A DNA stretch of 9,201 nucleotides from Candidatus Solibacter sp. (GTDB lineage Bacteria; Acidobacteriota; Terriglobia; Bryobacterales; Bryobacteraceae): contig JADGNT010000147.1 of NCBI GenBank assembly GCA_017883345.1, positions 1-9,201 of the forward strand, in the 5' to 3' direction. The notes under the pieces were generated by a model. It searched no databases. It was not told where the DNA came from and worked only from the letters and a program-made list of their open reading frames with translations. Positions 1 to 6,068 of the stretch are shown one piece after another. The number at the start of each line of letters is the position of its first letter. The first letter of the stretch is position 1. A program made the translations under genes and the position numbers.

Positions 1-522
1 AGGTTCCATAGCTCGCCGAAGCTGCTGGCCGAGTTGAATCCCGGCAAGAAACTGGACACGGCGGGGGAGCGGATCACCGTACCGAATGTGCGGCGCGCCA
101 CTGTGCGCCTGGCGTTACGCGTGGTGGTGTCGAAGTCAAAACGCACGGTAATCGCCTACGGCGCTGGCGACAAGGAACTGGCGCAGTATCCGGCCACGAT
201 AGGCGGCATGCACGATCCGCTGCCGATTGGTCATTGGACCATCACGGGCGTTGTGCACTATCCGTGGTTCAACTATGACCCGGAGCACTTCTGGAACGCG
301 AACCCGAAACAAGCCAAAGCGGTGCTCCCGCCGGGCCCGAACAGTCCCGCCGGCGCAGCGTGGATCGGCCTCTCGAAAGAACATTATGGAATCCATGGGA
401 CGCCGGATCCGGGGCATATCCGGCATGGCGAATCGGCCGGGTGCATCCGGATGACGAACTGGGATGTCGCTGATCTATCGCACATGGTTCGACGGGGCAC
501 ACCGATCGTCCTGGAGGAATAG
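1..522 (+). CDS. L,D-transpeptidase (YkuD family), 5'-truncated by window edge
   Basis: This enzyme would cross-link or modify peptidoglycan in the periplasm through a catalytic cysteine (known for the YkuD family). The frame is open from base 1, so the true start lies outside the window; a TTG at 34 is only an internal candidate. The first ~30 residues, with LNPGKKLD and ERITVPNV, look like the end of a LysM-like or other wall-binding module. The YkuD signature is clear: HGTPDPG with its His at codon 394-396, then ESAGCIRMTNWD with the catalytic Cys at codon 442-444. The second motif reads SAGC rather than the commoner SHGC. The gene ends in TAG 2 bases before the TTG start of an M23 peptidase pseudogene, and a GGAGG near its end (513-517) would serve that gene. 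The two therefore look like a translationally coupled wall-remodelling pair. Family assignment is firm; the natural substrate is not known. Confidence 0.9.
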   Translation, partial: RFHSSPKLLAELNPGKKLDTAGERITVPNVRRATVRLALRVVVSKSKRTVIAYGAGDKELAQYPATIGGMHDPLPIGHWTITGVVHYPWFNYDPEHFWNANPKQAKAVLPPGPNSPAGAAWIGLSKEHYGIHGTPDPGHIRHGESAGCIRMTNWDVADLSHMVRRGTPIVLEE

Positions 523-524
523 CT

Positions 525-1035
525 TTGAGGCTCTGCCTTTGCATTGCCGGGCTGTTCCCAGTGTTTCTCGCTGTTGGCGCGACCTCTTCCATTCTCGAGA
601 TGACGCCGCCCATCCGCGGACTCTCCCTCGCGAATCTGCGGGATACGTTCGAAGAAGTTCACAACGGACGTCCGCATGAGGCGATCGACATTCTGTAGCC
701 GAGAGGGACACCGGTGCGTGCGGTGGTATCCGGGACCGTCCGCAAGCTGTTCCTCGGCAAACCGGGCGGCAAATACGATGTACCAGTTCGCCGAAATGGG
801 AGTGTATTGCTACTACTACGCGCACTTGGACGGGTACGTGGAAGGGTTGCGTGGGGGAATGCGGGTCGAGCGTAGGGACGTCATCGGTTTTGCCGGATCG
901 ACTGGAAATGCGGATCCGCGCACGCCACACTTGCATTTTGCGATCTTCGAGTTGGGGCCGGAAAGGCTGTGGGGGAAGGGGAAGGCCGTCGACCCATATC
1001 CTGGCCTCGTAGCCGCCGTGAAGCGAGCGAAATAG
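525..1035 (+). pseudogene. M23-type (LytM-like) metalloendopeptidase, broken by a stop and a frameshift
   Basis: M23 peptidases cleave peptidoglycan cross-links using a zinc ion. Translation from TTG 525, with GGAGG 7 bases upstream, gives a signal-peptide-like start (LRLCLCIAGLFPVFLAVGA). A domain start follows, with the first zinc-ligand motif HEAID (His codon 675-677, Asp codon 687-689). TAG at 696-698 then stops the frame. Homology resumes at once in the same frame (PRGTPVRAVVSGTVRKLF). It then jumps to another frame at the AAA run 771-773, where one extra A explains the shift. The second frame reads MYQFAEMG, YYYAHLDGY and the second zinc-ligand motif PHLHFAIFE (His codons 928-930 and 934-936), ending in VDPYPGLVAAVKRAK. 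Without the two lesions it would be a normal ~170-residue exported enzyme. Real decay or sequencing/assembly error cannot be separated here, although two independent lesions favour decay. Confidence 0.82.
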
Positions 1036-1205
1036 CGGACGATCTTCTCCTGTTGGCGGCCATAACGAGGTTCGCCTGTCGAGGTCGTCGAGGGGCTGCT
1101 CTAGCGTAAGAGGCGCGAATGTCCATCTCCCAATCAGACCCTCCCGCTCCACAATCGTCAGCCAGTATCAAGCATTTCTGTTCTTTCCAACTTGCTGAAT
1201 CGCTC

Positions 1206-1754
1206 TTACTTCGACGAGCTGGCCTTCTGCCTTTTAACCTGCAGCTCGTTCACCACCTGCTGCACGTTTAGAATCGCCGACGCGACCTTTTCTGCCCGCG
1301 CGCGCTTCGATTGAGAGTCGACCTCACCAGTCAGTGTGACGACGTGATTCTTGACAGCGTATTTTACGCTCTCGTGAAGCTTCTCTTTGATGAGAGCCGC
1401 ATCCAGGTTGCTCTCGATAGCCTTGTCCAGATCCGAGTTCACCGTTTTAGCATCACTCTCGGCGCCCGGCGGAATCACTGCAATCTGGTTCGACACAACT
1501 TGGGCTCCCGCGATGGACCTTGCGATGGATTCGGCTTTTGACTTGTCACCGTCTGCCGCTACGTGTCCGCCCAGGGTCACGACGCCCTTGTCGCGATCCT
1601 GACTTACCGAGACATCTTTGTAGCCGGCCTTATCCAGCGATGTACGGATACTGTCGGAAACGTCGGTTGTCTTCGTGGGCGTCGCTGAGCACCCTACCAG
1701 AGTCCCGACAACCACCACCGCCAGCAAGCACAAGCACGGTTTGAGCGCTTTCAT
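1206..1754 (-). CDS. Lipoprotein with two BON domains (OsmY-like)
   Basis: BON domains bind phospholipid or other envelope components and occur in osmotic-stress periplasmic proteins such as OsmY (known family role). The 182-residue product starts with a lipoprotein signal: positive MKALK, a hydrophobic stretch, and the lipobox LVGC with Cys22 as the lipidated residue. BON domain 1 spans about residues 31-95 (GVVTLGGHV core, then ARSIAGAQVVSNQIAV). BON domain 2 spans about 107-174 (HVVTLTGEVDSQ core, then ASAILNVQQVVNELQVK). Both keep the central Gly and the Val-Val-N pattern. The tail is Lys/Ser rich. The ATG at 1752-1754 is supported by AAAGGAG just upstream (minus strand, 1759-1765). The gene stands alone and converges with the wall-enzyme pair. 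The function proposed is envelope maintenance or stress protection; no partner is evident. Confidence 0.9.
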   Translation of the reverse strand: MKALKPCLCLLAVVVVGTLVGCSATPTKTTDVSDSIRTSLDKAGYKDVSVSQDRDKGVVTLGGHVAADGDKSKAESIARSIAGAQVVSNQIAVIPPGAESDAKTVNSDLDKAIESNLDAALIKEKLHESVKYAVKNHVVTLTGEVDSQSKRARAEKVASAILNVQQVVNELQVKRQKASSSK

Positions 1755-1763
1755 ATTTCTCCT

Positions 1764-1775
1764 TTAATACGACAT
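1764..1775 (-). other. Three-codon leader reading frame (Met-Ser-Tyr-stop) before the BON gene
   Basis: On the minus strand ATG TCG TAT TAA lies 9 bases upstream of the BON-gene ATG. It has its own AGGAG (1784-1788) at 8-base spacing, and its TAA overlaps the AAAGGAG that serves the BON gene. This could be a minimal leader frame or simply a duplicated ribosome-binding site. Sequence alone cannot show translation. Confidence 0.25.
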
Positions 1776-1810
1776 CGGTCAATCTCCTTTCAGAGCATGT
1801 GAAGGACCGA
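1775..1810 (-). promoter_or_regulatory. Leader hairpin upstream of the BON lipoprotein gene
   Basis: TCGGTC (1775-1780) pairs perfectly with GACCGA (1805-1810). Inside, CTTCA pairs with TGAAAG after allowing one bulged A, leaving a 7-base loop. Read as minus-strand RNA, the AGGAG before the mini-ORF lies partly in the inner stem and partly in a bulge. The last stem base is the A of the mini-ORF's ATG. The structure could modulate ribosome access, but this is inference, and a hairpin of this size can arise by chance. Confidence 0.3.
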
Positions 1811-1907
1811 ACGTATCTGGACGGAATAGGCCAACGCGGCGTGCTGCCAGATACCCAAACGGGCGGGCACCGTTGCTCTGGGAGGCCCTCAGGCTCGTAA
1901 CGATATA

Positions 1908-1921
1908 TGGTCACGTGACCA
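1908..1921. promoter_or_regulatory. Perfect 14-bp palindrome TGGTCACGTGACCA, candidate operator
   Basis: TGGTCACGTGACCA is a perfect 14-bp inverted repeat. TATGGTCA at its left half (1906-1913) recurs as a direct copy at 1924-1931, 18 bases on. It lies about 155 bases upstream of the minus-strand BON gene and 480 bases upstream of the plus-strand ATP-grasp/SET gene. A dimeric repressor or activator site is plausible. The regulator is unknown. Confidence 0.35.
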
Positions 1922-1989
1922 GGTATGGTCAAAGCGGAAACCTCCTCGAAGAGAGTCAACGAGAACGAAGCACCGCCGCTCTGGAAATC

Positions 1990-2300
1990 TGCCCGGCTAC
2001 CTTGCCGGTGGCCTCATTGCCCCCGCTCCCGTGTGGTGTCGTCCTCCCAGACACCAGGCCCGTGATGCCGCTGGTTTCGGGACTGGCGACTCGCCGGTGC
2101 CCGCGCCCCTTCGCCGCCGATGTTCCGCAACCCGGCAACCAAAGCAACGACCTTGCCGGGAAGTATCCTCCCCTTTCTTGTTTTGGCGAAGCCTGGGCAA
2201 GCTCGTTCCGGGCGTTGCCCCCAGTGTGTTGCAGAGGCAAACGAGAGGGACCGGCGGTAGGCACTGGCCCGCCGAAATGGCCCCATCCCCCGCCGCCGCT
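1990..2300. repeat. Gene-free GC-rich intergenic stretch with hairpins, possible dispersed repeat
   Basis: No reading frame here has a recognisable start, ribosome-binding site or domain, although several GC-rich frames stay open on both strands. The stretch holds a short hairpin at 2082-2098 (7 pairs including one T-G, ACT loop, containing GGCGACTCGCC). It also holds a second hairpin with a perfect 8-bp stem, CCCGGCAA 2131-2138 with TTGCCGGG 2153-2160 and a 14-base loop. Such stem-rich segments are typical of intergenic repeats in large soil-bacterial genomes. Only one copy is visible, so repeat status is inferred. Apart from the named sites, nothing else was found between 1811 and 2310. Confidence 0.3.
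2131..2160. other. Intergenic hairpin, 8-bp perfect stem
   Basis: CCCGGCAA at 2131-2138 is the exact reverse complement of TTGCCGGG at 2153-2160, with a 14-base loop. The bases after it (AAGTATCCTCCCC) form no T-run, so it is not a convincing rho-independent terminator on the plus strand. On the minus strand it is followed by TGCGGAAC, which is likewise not T-rich. Confidence 0.4.
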
Positions 2301-2311
2301 CACACGTCTTC

Positions 2312-2341
2312 TTGACGTGACATGCCAGAACCGGGTCTAAT
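2312..2341 (+). promoter_or_regulatory. Putative sigma70-type promoter for the ATP-grasp/SET gene
   Basis: TTGACG (2312-2317) matches the -35 consensus at five of six positions. TCTAAT (2336-2341) matches the -10 consensus at five of six. The spacer is 18 bases. Transcription would start near 2348, giving a leader of about 50 bases before the ATG at 2399. It sits in the only AT-richer patch of this intergenic region. Confidence 0.45.
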
Positions 2342-2398
2342 TACTCAAGATATCGCAATCGTGCCCGAACGGGGCCCGCATTGGAACAGGACCGTTAC

Positions 2399-4375
2399 AT
2401 GAAGCTTGCCGTGCTCCATCCCTCCTACGAGGGCTCCCGCTCTCCGCTCAAAGACCTGGCATCCGAGTTCGATCCCGCGCGCTACCTGCCGGAGCACAAC
2501 TGGACGAACTTCCGTATTACGAAGGCGGCGGCGGCGCGCCAGATCAGCGAGATTGCGCGCATGGGGTTCGATGCGGTGGTCAACTTATGCGATGGCGCCT
2601 GGGACGAAGACCGTGCCGGTCGCGAGGTGGTGCAGGCGCTGGAGCAACTGAACGTGGCGTTCACCGGTGCGGGCTCGGCGTTCTACGATCCGTCGCGCGT
2701 AGCGATGAAGATGGCCTGTCACTCCGCGGGTGTCGATTTTCCGGCCTATGTCGTCGCCCGCACGCCCGACGACGTGCAGCGGGCCCTGGAACTGCTGCGG
2801 TTCCCGATGATCGTCAAACATCCGCACGGATATTCGAGCATCGGTATGACTGCGGAATCGCGCGTGACCGGCGAGGATCAGCTTCGGCAGCAGATCGCGC
2901 GGACGATTGCGGCCTACGGAGCGGCCTTGGTGGAAGAATTCATCGAGGGCCGCGAGTTCACTGTCCTGGTAGCCGAGCCCCGCGACGAGCGGGAGGAAGC
3001 CTGGGTACTGCAGCCGGTGGAGTTCCTGTTTCCCGAGGGCGAATCGTTCAAGCACTTCGACCTGAAATGGAAAGACTACCAACAGATGCAGACGCGGGTG
3101 GGCGCCGAAGAGCCGCTGGCCATCCGACTGCGTGAGGCTGCGGCCCTAACCTTCAAGGCGTTGGGCGGATCCGGTTATGGCCGCTGCGACCTGCGGGTGG
3201 ACGCCGCAGGCGGGGTGTATCTGTTGGAGATCAATCCCTACTGCGGCGTGTTTTATCCCGATGGCCAATTCGGCAGCGCGGATTTCATCCTCGCCAACGA
3301 TCCGGCCGGGCATCGCGGTTTCCTGGAACATCTCCTGGCTTGTGCCATCCGAAGACGCGACCGCGTGCGGCGCCCTTGGGAGCTCCGTTACCAGCGGCCG
3401 CGCGGATTCGGCCTGTTCGCGGCCTGTCCCCTACGCGCCGGCGAGATCGTGGAACGGTACGAGGAGAGGGCGCACGTTCTGGTTTCCCGCCGCCATGTCG
3501 AGCGGAACTGGCAGGGGCTGTGCCGCCAGTGGTTCCACCACTATGCCTGGCCCGTGACCGACAACCTGAACGTGATGTGGAGCGACGATCCGGAGGACTG
3601 GCGCCCGATCAACCACGCCTGCGACCCCAACACCTGGCTCGACGGCCTGGACCTGGTGGCGCGCCGCGACATTCGGCCCGGCGAGGAATTGACGGTCGAC
3701 TACGCAACCTTCTGTGGTCCGACCATGAGCGCGTTCGAGTGTCACTGCGGATCCTCGGGTTGCCGCCGCGTGATCCTCGGCACCGATCATCTGCTGCCGC
3801 TCGTCCGCAAGCGATATGGCGATCACGTTTCGGATTTCGTTCGCGGGACATGGCGGAATATCGGGCCGGATTGGCAGCCGCCCTTCGAAATCGTACAGAA
3901 CAGCTATGGGCTAGGACTGGTGGCGCGCCGCGCCTGGCGTGCCTGGGAGGTGATCACCCCGCTCCGGTTCGGGCCGGCCACCGCCGTGCCGGCCCGTTGG
4001 ACCGTCCAGTGCGGCCCCAACCAGCACGCCGAGCCGCTGCCGTTCCAACTGCGCTACGTCAATCACTCCTGTGCTCCCAGTGTTCAGTTCGACTTGGAAG
4101 GGGGTGTCCTGCGAGCGATTCGGGATATCGAGCCCGGTGACGAACTCCACTATTTCTATCCCTCCACGGAGTGGGCCATGGCCGATACTTTCGATTGCCA
4201 GTGTGGGGCGGTCGATTGCCTGGGGCGGATCGGCGGCGCGTCGGAACTGCCGGTGGAGGTTCTCCAACCGCACTTGCTGTCGCCTTACATTCGCGAAGCC
4301 CTGCGCGGTGGTTCAGGAGAGCCCGTTCCCGCCACGGAGCCCCCTCAATTCAGTTCGCTTCGACCGGGATGCTGA
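2399..4375 (+). CDS. ATP-grasp ligase (D-Ala-D-Ala ligase-like) fused to two SET methyltransferase domains
   Basis: The gene encodes 658 residues. ATG 2399 is preferred because CAGGA (2387-2391) lies 7 bases upstream and the protein then begins MKLAVLHPSYEGS; TTG 2381 would add six residues. Residues ~1-320 form an ATP-grasp domain. Lys140 (IVKHPHGYSS) and the VEEFIEGREF segment (178-187) fit the nucleotide site, and Asp264 (GRCDLRVD), Glu277 and Asn279 (LLEINPY) fit the metal site. Residues ~330-475 form SET domain 1: GFGLFA, NHACDPN (405-411), GEELTVDYA (428-436) and post-SET cysteines 448, 450 and 455. Residues ~500-635 form SET domain 2: YGLGLVA, NHSCAPS (555-561), GDELHYFYPSTEW (580-592) and cysteines 600, 602 and 607. 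Known ATP-grasp enzymes join an amine to an acyl-phosphate; SET domains methylate lysines using SAM. A protein that ligates and methylates a peptide or wall precursor is inferred. No signal peptide is visible, so it should be cytosolic. It appears to be a single-gene unit. Domain calls are firm; the substrate is unknown. Confidence 0.92.
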   Translation: MKLAVLHPSYEGSRSPLKDLASEFDPARYLPEHNWTNFRITKAAAARQISEIARMGFDAVVNLCDGAWDEDRAGREVVQALEQLNVAFTGAGSAFYDPSRVAMKMACHSAGVDFPAYVVARTPDDVQRALELLRFPMIVKHPHGYSSIGMTAESRVTGEDQLRQQIARTIAAYGAALVEEFIEGREFTVLVAEPRDEREEAWVLQPVEFLFPEGESFKHFDLKWKDYQQMQTRVGAEEPLAIRLREAAALTFKALGGSGYGRCDLRVDAAGGVYLLEINPYCGVFYPDGQFGSADFILANDPAGHRGFLEHLLACAIRRRDRVRRPWELRYQRPRGFGLFAACPLRAGEIVERYEERAHVLVSRRHVERNWQGLCRQWFHHYAWPVTDNLNVMWSDDPEDWRPINHACDPNTWLDGLDLVARRDIRPGEELTVDYATFCGPTMSAFECHCGSSGCRRVILGTDHLLPLVRKRYGDHVSDFVRGTWRNIGPDWQPPFEIVQNSYGLGLVARRAWRAWEVITPLRFGPATAVPARWTVQCGPNQHAEPLPFQLRYVNHSCAPSVQFDLEGGVLRAIRDIEPGDELHYFYPSTEWAMADTFDCQCGAVDCLGRIGGASELPVEVLQPHLLSPYIREALRGGSGEPVPATEPPQFSSLRPGC

Positions 4376-4718
4376 CTGTCATTCGGCTCTCGCGATAGGT
4401 ACCGATATTGCGACATAACGCCGTGTTCCGTGGCCGGGGCACTAACTGGCTTCACCACGAAGGCGCCGGGTGCCACTTGGCCGATCGGGAGAAACCCGGT
4501 CAGGCTGCCGCCTTGCCTGCAAGGTGCAACGACCCCCGCACGGTTGCCTCGGACCAAATTTCCGCGTAGCGTTGGCACCCCCAGCGGTGCAACCGGGTGC
4601 TCTCCTCACCGTCGGGTATCGCGTCAGTTGTGACCCAGACCTCGGCGAAGGACACCAGCAAAAAAGCGCAGAACGCCGAGAGCACCACGGCAGGCGAGAA
4701 ACCACGAACGAATGACAA
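4345..4718 (-). pseudogene. Possible remnant of a small secreted protein, two frames, very uncertain
   Basis: Between the ATP-grasp/SET gene and the PHP-like gene, the minus strand reads from TTG 4718 as SFVRGFSPAVVLSAFCAF. This resembles a signal or membrane segment and continues to about TDAIPDGEE (~4613). A shift to another frame then gives a run through VPTLRGNLVRGN, GGSLTGFLPIGQVAPGAF and a TGA stop at 4345, which overlaps the end of the upstream gene. Joined, these would make ~120 residues. There is no proper ribosome-binding site before the TTG, no recognised domain and no homologue I can name. A hairpin with one bulge (GTTGGCACC 4571-4579 with GGTGCAAC 4586-4593) lies near the join. 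Non-coding intergenic DNA is at least as likely. Confidence 0.2.
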
Positions 4719-4884
4719 CCTTCAATTTACCAATCAGATCAGGATTTCCGGGGAAACACAGTCCGCCCAGCCCAGGCCGCCCAGCCCGCCCCTCGCCGCT
4801 TCCCTCGCGCCTTCGTTTTCGATATGCTCAATTCCAGCCCGGGAATAGCCGGCCGGCCCTCATCGGCCTATGTCCGCCCGTGCT

Positions 4885-4892
4885 AGGAGGAG
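4885..4892 (+). promoter_or_regulatory. Strong ribosome-binding site fixing the GTG start at 4898
   Basis: AGGAGGAG lies 5 bases before GTG 4898. The open frame extends upstream to 4712, but those residues are proline/arginine-rich and have no ribosome-binding site. The twin-arginine signal begins directly at GTG 4898, which makes this the decisive start signal. Confidence 0.75.
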
Positions 4893-4897
4893 TCGTT

Positions 4898-5755
4898 GTG
4901 AGAACCAGACGAGAGTTCTTGGGCGCAGCCGCCGCGGGCCTGGTCGCCGCGTCCCAGCCCTTCGCCAACGCCCAGACAGCCGCTCAGCCGGGCCACGATT
5001 TTCCCCTGGAAGATTACCACGTTCATCTCAACACCATGACGCTCGAACAGGTGATCGCGAGGTCGAGGGAAACCGGCGTAAAGTACGGCCTCCTGGAGCA
5101 CCTCGGCACCAAGGAGAATGAGTACCCCATCATGCTCTCGAACGACAAGGAACTGCTGGACTGGATCGCCAAACTCAAAGACCAAGGCGTTTACATCGGG
5201 GCGCAGGCCGAGTGGATCGACTGGGTTCCGTGCTTCTCCCAGGAAGTTCTCTCGCGGCTCGATTACATTCTCACCGATTCCTGGACCGTTCGCGACGCCA
5301 ATGGCAAGCGCATCAAAGCCTTTTCGGCGGGTTACGATCCCGGCGACGATCCCGAAGCCTTTATGAAATGGTATGTGGACTGGATCGTCGAGATTCTCGA
5401 GCGGACGCCTCTTGACATCTGGTCCCACCCCATGTGGGTCACGCGCAAGTTCAGCACGCAGCTCGAAAAGATGTGGACCGAGGAACGCATGCGGCGGGTC
5501 GTGATGACCTGCAAGACTACGAACACCGCGGTCGAGATCGACTCCAGTGTCCGATTGCCCACTATGCCGTTCCTGAGAATGGCCAAGGAAGAAGGAGTCA
5601 AATTCAGTTTCGGCGCGAGCAGCCAGGGCGTTCGCGTCAACCCCATCGACTGGTCCATCAATACCGCCAGGGATCTTGGCCTGGCGAAGAAGGATATGTT
5701 CCAGCCCGCGCCCAAGGGCCGCAAACCGGTGCAGATCCGGAAGCTCCGGGCCTGA
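4898..5755 (+). CDS. Tat-exported PHP-like metal-dependent hydrolase
   Basis: The 285-residue product begins with a twin-arginine signal (RTRREFLGAAAAGLVAA, cleavage likely near ANA-QT, residue 26). It is therefore predicted to be folded, probably with its metal, before export to the periplasm. The mature part opens with DYHVHL (His41, His43), the first metal motif of PHP and amidohydrolase-like folds. GLLEHLG (Glu67/His68), QAEW (Glu105), WSHPMW (His177) and AVEID (Glu213) follow in the usual order of PHP metal ligands, and SFGASSQ (237-243) resembles the late strand of that fold. PHP enzymes hydrolyse phosphate esters or act on related small molecules, but export argues against a nucleotide or histidinol-phosphate role. 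GTG 4898 is chosen from its AGGAGGAG and the signal peptide. It lies 313 bases before the sugar-oxidoreductase pair and might share their substrate. Family confidence is moderate; no specific reaction can be named. Confidence 0.8.
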   Translation: MRTRREFLGAAAAGLVAASQPFANAQTAAQPGHDFPLEDYHVHLNTMTLEQVIARSRETGVKYGLLEHLGTKENEYPIMLSNDKELLDWIAKLKDQGVYIGAQAEWIDWVPCFSQEVLSRLDYILTDSWTVRDANGKRIKAFSAGYDPGDDPEAFMKWYVDWIVEILERTPLDIWSHPMWVTRKFSTQLEKMWTEERMRRVVMTCKTTNTAVEIDSSVRLPTMPFLRMAKEEGVKFSFGASSQGVRVNPIDWSINTARDLGLAKKDMFQPAPKGRKPVQIRKLRA

Positions 5756-5762
5756 CGGCCCG
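5747..5762 (+). terminator. Hairpin over the stop codon of the PHP-like gene, weak terminator candidate
   Basis: CGGGCC (5747-5752) pairs with GGCCCG (5757-5762) around a TGAC loop containing the TGA stop. A modest T-rich patch (GGTTTGTTCC, ~5771-5780) follows after several GC bases, not immediately. It is therefore a poor match to a rho-independent terminator. Confidence 0.25.
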
Positions 5763-6068
5763 CCGGCGTCCGGTTTGTTCCACATATCGCCGCAGGCCCG
5801 GCCGAATATCATTTAATCCTGGTGGGAACAGCCGCAAGTCCACCGCTGCCCCTGTGTTTGCTTCCCGCGTTCGGGCCACGGCTAGGCGCGGTGTCCGGCC
5901 GCTTTGCGCGCCGGTGCCGGCATCAACCCTCGCATTCGTAATGGCAGGCTACCGCGACGCCACCAAGCGGGCAGTAGCAGTGCAGCCGGTGCCGGGCGAG
6001 CGGCCGAGGCGTAAATCTGCTACGGTTTAGGGTATCGATATCGTGATATCTCAAACGGAGATAGACCT
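5756..6068 (+). other. Intergenic region upstream of the Gfo/Idh/MocA gene
   Basis: These 313 bases contain no supported gene on either strand. An 11-base sequence, GCCGGTGCCGG, occurs twice (5910-5920 and 5985-5995). Near the downstream gene GATATC occurs twice, 2 bases apart (6037-6050), forming an inverted repeat in the probable promoter or leader region. GGAG at 6057-6060 is the ribosome-binding site for ATG 6069. No clear -35/-10 pair could be chosen. Confidence 0.5.
6037..6050. promoter_or_regulatory. Paired GATATC inverted repeat, candidate operator
   Basis: GATATC-GT-GATATC lies 18 bases upstream of the Gfo/Idh/MocA start. Because GATATC is itself palindromic, the pair forms both a direct and an inverted repeat. 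Its position suits a regulator site, but it is short and AT-rich and may be chance. Confidence 0.25.

Noticed and set aside
475..1152. Long open frame of 225 codons on the minus strand
   Set aside because: It lies opposite the M23 pseudogene, whose sequence is clearly recognisable on the plus strand. The minus-strand product has no domain or ribosome-binding site.
1214..1249. Perfect 8-bp inverted repeat ACGAGCTG/CAGCTCGT near the end of the BON gene as a terminator
   Set aside because: It lies within the coding sequence, has a 20-base loop and is not followed by a T-run on the minus strand.
4712..4897. Upstream extension of the PHP-like gene from ATG 4712
   Set aside because: The extra residues are low-complexity proline/arginine-rich and would bury the Tat signal, and AGGAGGAG fixes the start at 4898.
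4883..5812. Open frame of 309 codons on the minus strand
   Set aside because: It lies antisense to the PHP-like gene, which has a Tat signal and strong ribosome-binding site on the plus strand.
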